Below the pieces are notes generated by a model. That model worked only from the letters and a program-made list of their open reading frames with translations. It was not told the DNA's origin and ran no database searches. A program made the position numbers and the translations under genes. Positions 4,102 through 5,089 of a stretch of DNA of 5,089 bases are shown here, piece by piece (within the stretch, counting starts at the first letter, position 1; each line of letters begins with the position of its first letter). Source of the DNA: an uncultured Eubacteriales bacterium. Lineage in GTDB: Bacteria; Bacillota; Clostridia; Christensenellales; Aristaeellaceae. The stretch lies in NCBI GenBank assembly GCA_900542395.1, contig UQNM01000113.1, positions 1 through 5,089 of the forward strand. Direction: 5' to 3'.

Positions 4102-5089
4102 ATGAGTTTGGGTCAACTTCTTGCCTCCGGTGCGGCCGCCGTGTTTAATCCGGGCATGTTCCTGATGGTCTGCGTCGCCATCATCCTCGGTACGATCTTC
4201 GGCGCGCTGCCGGGCGTTTCCGCGACGATGGCCGTCGCTCTCGGCCTGACCTTCACCTACACGATGGAGCCGATTCCGGCCATCGTCTTCCTCGTCGCGA
4301 TTTACTGCTCGTCCATCACGGGCGGCTCGATCACAGCGATTCTGTTCAAGATTCCGGGCGTGCCTTCTTCCGCGCCGACGACGTTTGACGGCTATCCCAT
4401 GGCGCAGCGCGGCGAAGCGGGCAAGGCGCTGGGCGTGGCGCTGCTGGCCTCCGCCATCGGCGGCCTGTTCTCCGCCATCGCGATGTTCCTGCTGTCTCAG
4501 CCGCTGACGAAGGCCGCGCTCCAGTTCGGCCCGAGCGACCTGTTCGCCGTGACGTTCATGGGTCTGTCGATCCTGACGTGCCTGGACAGCGACCACATCC
4601 TCACCTGCATCATCTCCGGCCTGCTGGGTCTGCTGATGGCCTGCGTCGGTCAGGATAAGATGTATGCGGTGCAGCGCCTGACCTTCGGCAGCCGCAACCT
4701 GCTGGCCGGTATCGACATGATCCCGGTGCTGATCGGTCTGTTCGCGGTCACCGAGGTCTTCAAGCAGACCGACCCGAAGAAGAAGCGCCTCTCCGCGGAG
4801 GACGGCGTTTCCGGCGGCAAGGTCAACACGAAGATGCCTTCCCTCAAGGAAATCTGGAGCATCAAGTGGACGATGCTGCGCTGCTCCATCGTCGGCACGG
4901 TCGTCGGCATTCTGCCGGGCGCGGGCGCGACCATCGCTTCCTTCATGTGTTACACGATGGAGACGAAGCTCTCCAAGCATCCGGAGAAGTTCGGCACCGG
5001 TATCATCGACGGTATCGCCGCTTCCGAGGCTTCCAACAACGCCGCGACCGGCGGCGCGATGGTTCCGCTGCTGTCCCTCGGTATTCCGG
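4102..5089 (+). CDS. tctA: TctA-family TTT transporter large membrane subunit (3' partial)
   Basis: The frame is open from ATG 4102 to the window end, giving 329 codons, about two thirds of a typical 500-residue TctA. Signatures are clear: GTIFGALPGVSATMA (30-44), the first PG loop; FKIPGVPSSAPTTFDGYPMA (82-101) followed by QRGEAGKALGVAL; and GILPGAGATIASF (269-281), the second PG loop. ASEASNNAATGGAMVPLLSL (308-327) leads into GIP, where the window stops inside the LGIPG motif. The two PG-containing blocks reflect the internal duplication of this fold, whose re-entrant loops bind substrate together with TctC. Several long hydrophobic segments alternate with a charged loop near residues 221-250 (QTDPKKKRLSAED). 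It follows tctB by 15 bases. It is separate from the tctA whose tail is at 1-187, and the two do not overlap in protein region, so their similarity cannot be judged. Substrate is unknown, with citrate or another tricarboxylate inferred from context. Confidence 0.93.
   Translation, partial: MSLGQLLASGAAAVFNPGMFLMVCVAIILGTIFGALPGVSATMAVALGLTFTYTMEPIPAIVFLVAIYCSSITGGSITAILFKIPGVPSSAPTTFDGYPMAQRGEAGKALGVALLASAIGGLFSAIAMFLLSQPLTKAALQFGPSDLFAVTFMGLSILTCLDSDHILTCIISGLLGLLMACVGQDKMYAVQRLTFGSRNLLAGIDMIPVLIGLFAVTEVFKQTDPKKKRLSAEDGVSGGKVNTKMPSLKEIWSIKWTMLRCSIVGTVVGILPGAGATIASFMCYTMETKLSKHPEKFGTGIIDGIAASEASNNAATGGAMVPLLSLGIP

Noticed and set aside
3487..4980. Long - strand open frame (497 codons) opposite tctB and tctA
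   Set aside because: It is a low-complexity Asp/Arg/Gln/His/Glu-rich translation without family motifs, and lies opposite two well-supported transporter genes.

Overview
The window looks like chromosomal DNA from a GC-rich, anaerobic Gram-positive bacterium, most likely a gut-type clostridium. This is inferred from strong AGGAGG-type ribosome binding sites before the genes, GC-rich codon third positions with AT-rich spacers, a citDEF citrate lyase cluster, and tripartite tricarboxylate transporter (TTT) genes. The genus cannot be fixed from this much sequence. All supported genes are on the + strand. The long open frames on the - strand are mirror images of GC-rich coding DNA.

Layout: (1) positions 1-187 hold the C-terminal 61 residues of a TctA-type membrane subunit. 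(2) A 106-base spacer carries a 7-bp and an 11-bp perfect hairpin and ends in a strong ribosome binding site. (3) Positions 294-3066 encode a compact citrate lyase core: citD (acyl carrier protein, gamma), citE (citryl-ACP lyase, beta) and citF (citrate:ACP transferase, alpha). The three genes are joined by two 4-base ATGA overlaps. (4) A 477-base gap, 3067-3543, holds a symmetrical 162-bp imperfect inverted repeat that starts at the citF stop codon. It also holds a 17-bp perfect-stem terminator, an AT-rich segment with an operator-like palindrome, and a plausible promoter. (5) From 3544 to the end lies a second TTT unit: tctB with a GTG start, then tctA, which is cut by the window edge.

Working model: TTT carriers import a tricarboxylate or similar acid and citrate lyase cleaves citrate to acetate and oxaloacetate, as in citrate fermentation. 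Citrate lyase sits between two separate TTT membrane modules instead of beside a CitS/CitM-type carrier. The enzymes that mature the lyase (CitC, CitX, CitG) and the TTT binding protein (TctC) are not in the window. Substrate assignments for the transporters are by context only. Citramalate lyase is a related alternative for the enzyme.

I see no tRNA, rRNA, CRISPR array, transposase or clearly unprecedented protein here. The least explained items are the 162-bp repeat and the regulatory region before tctB.
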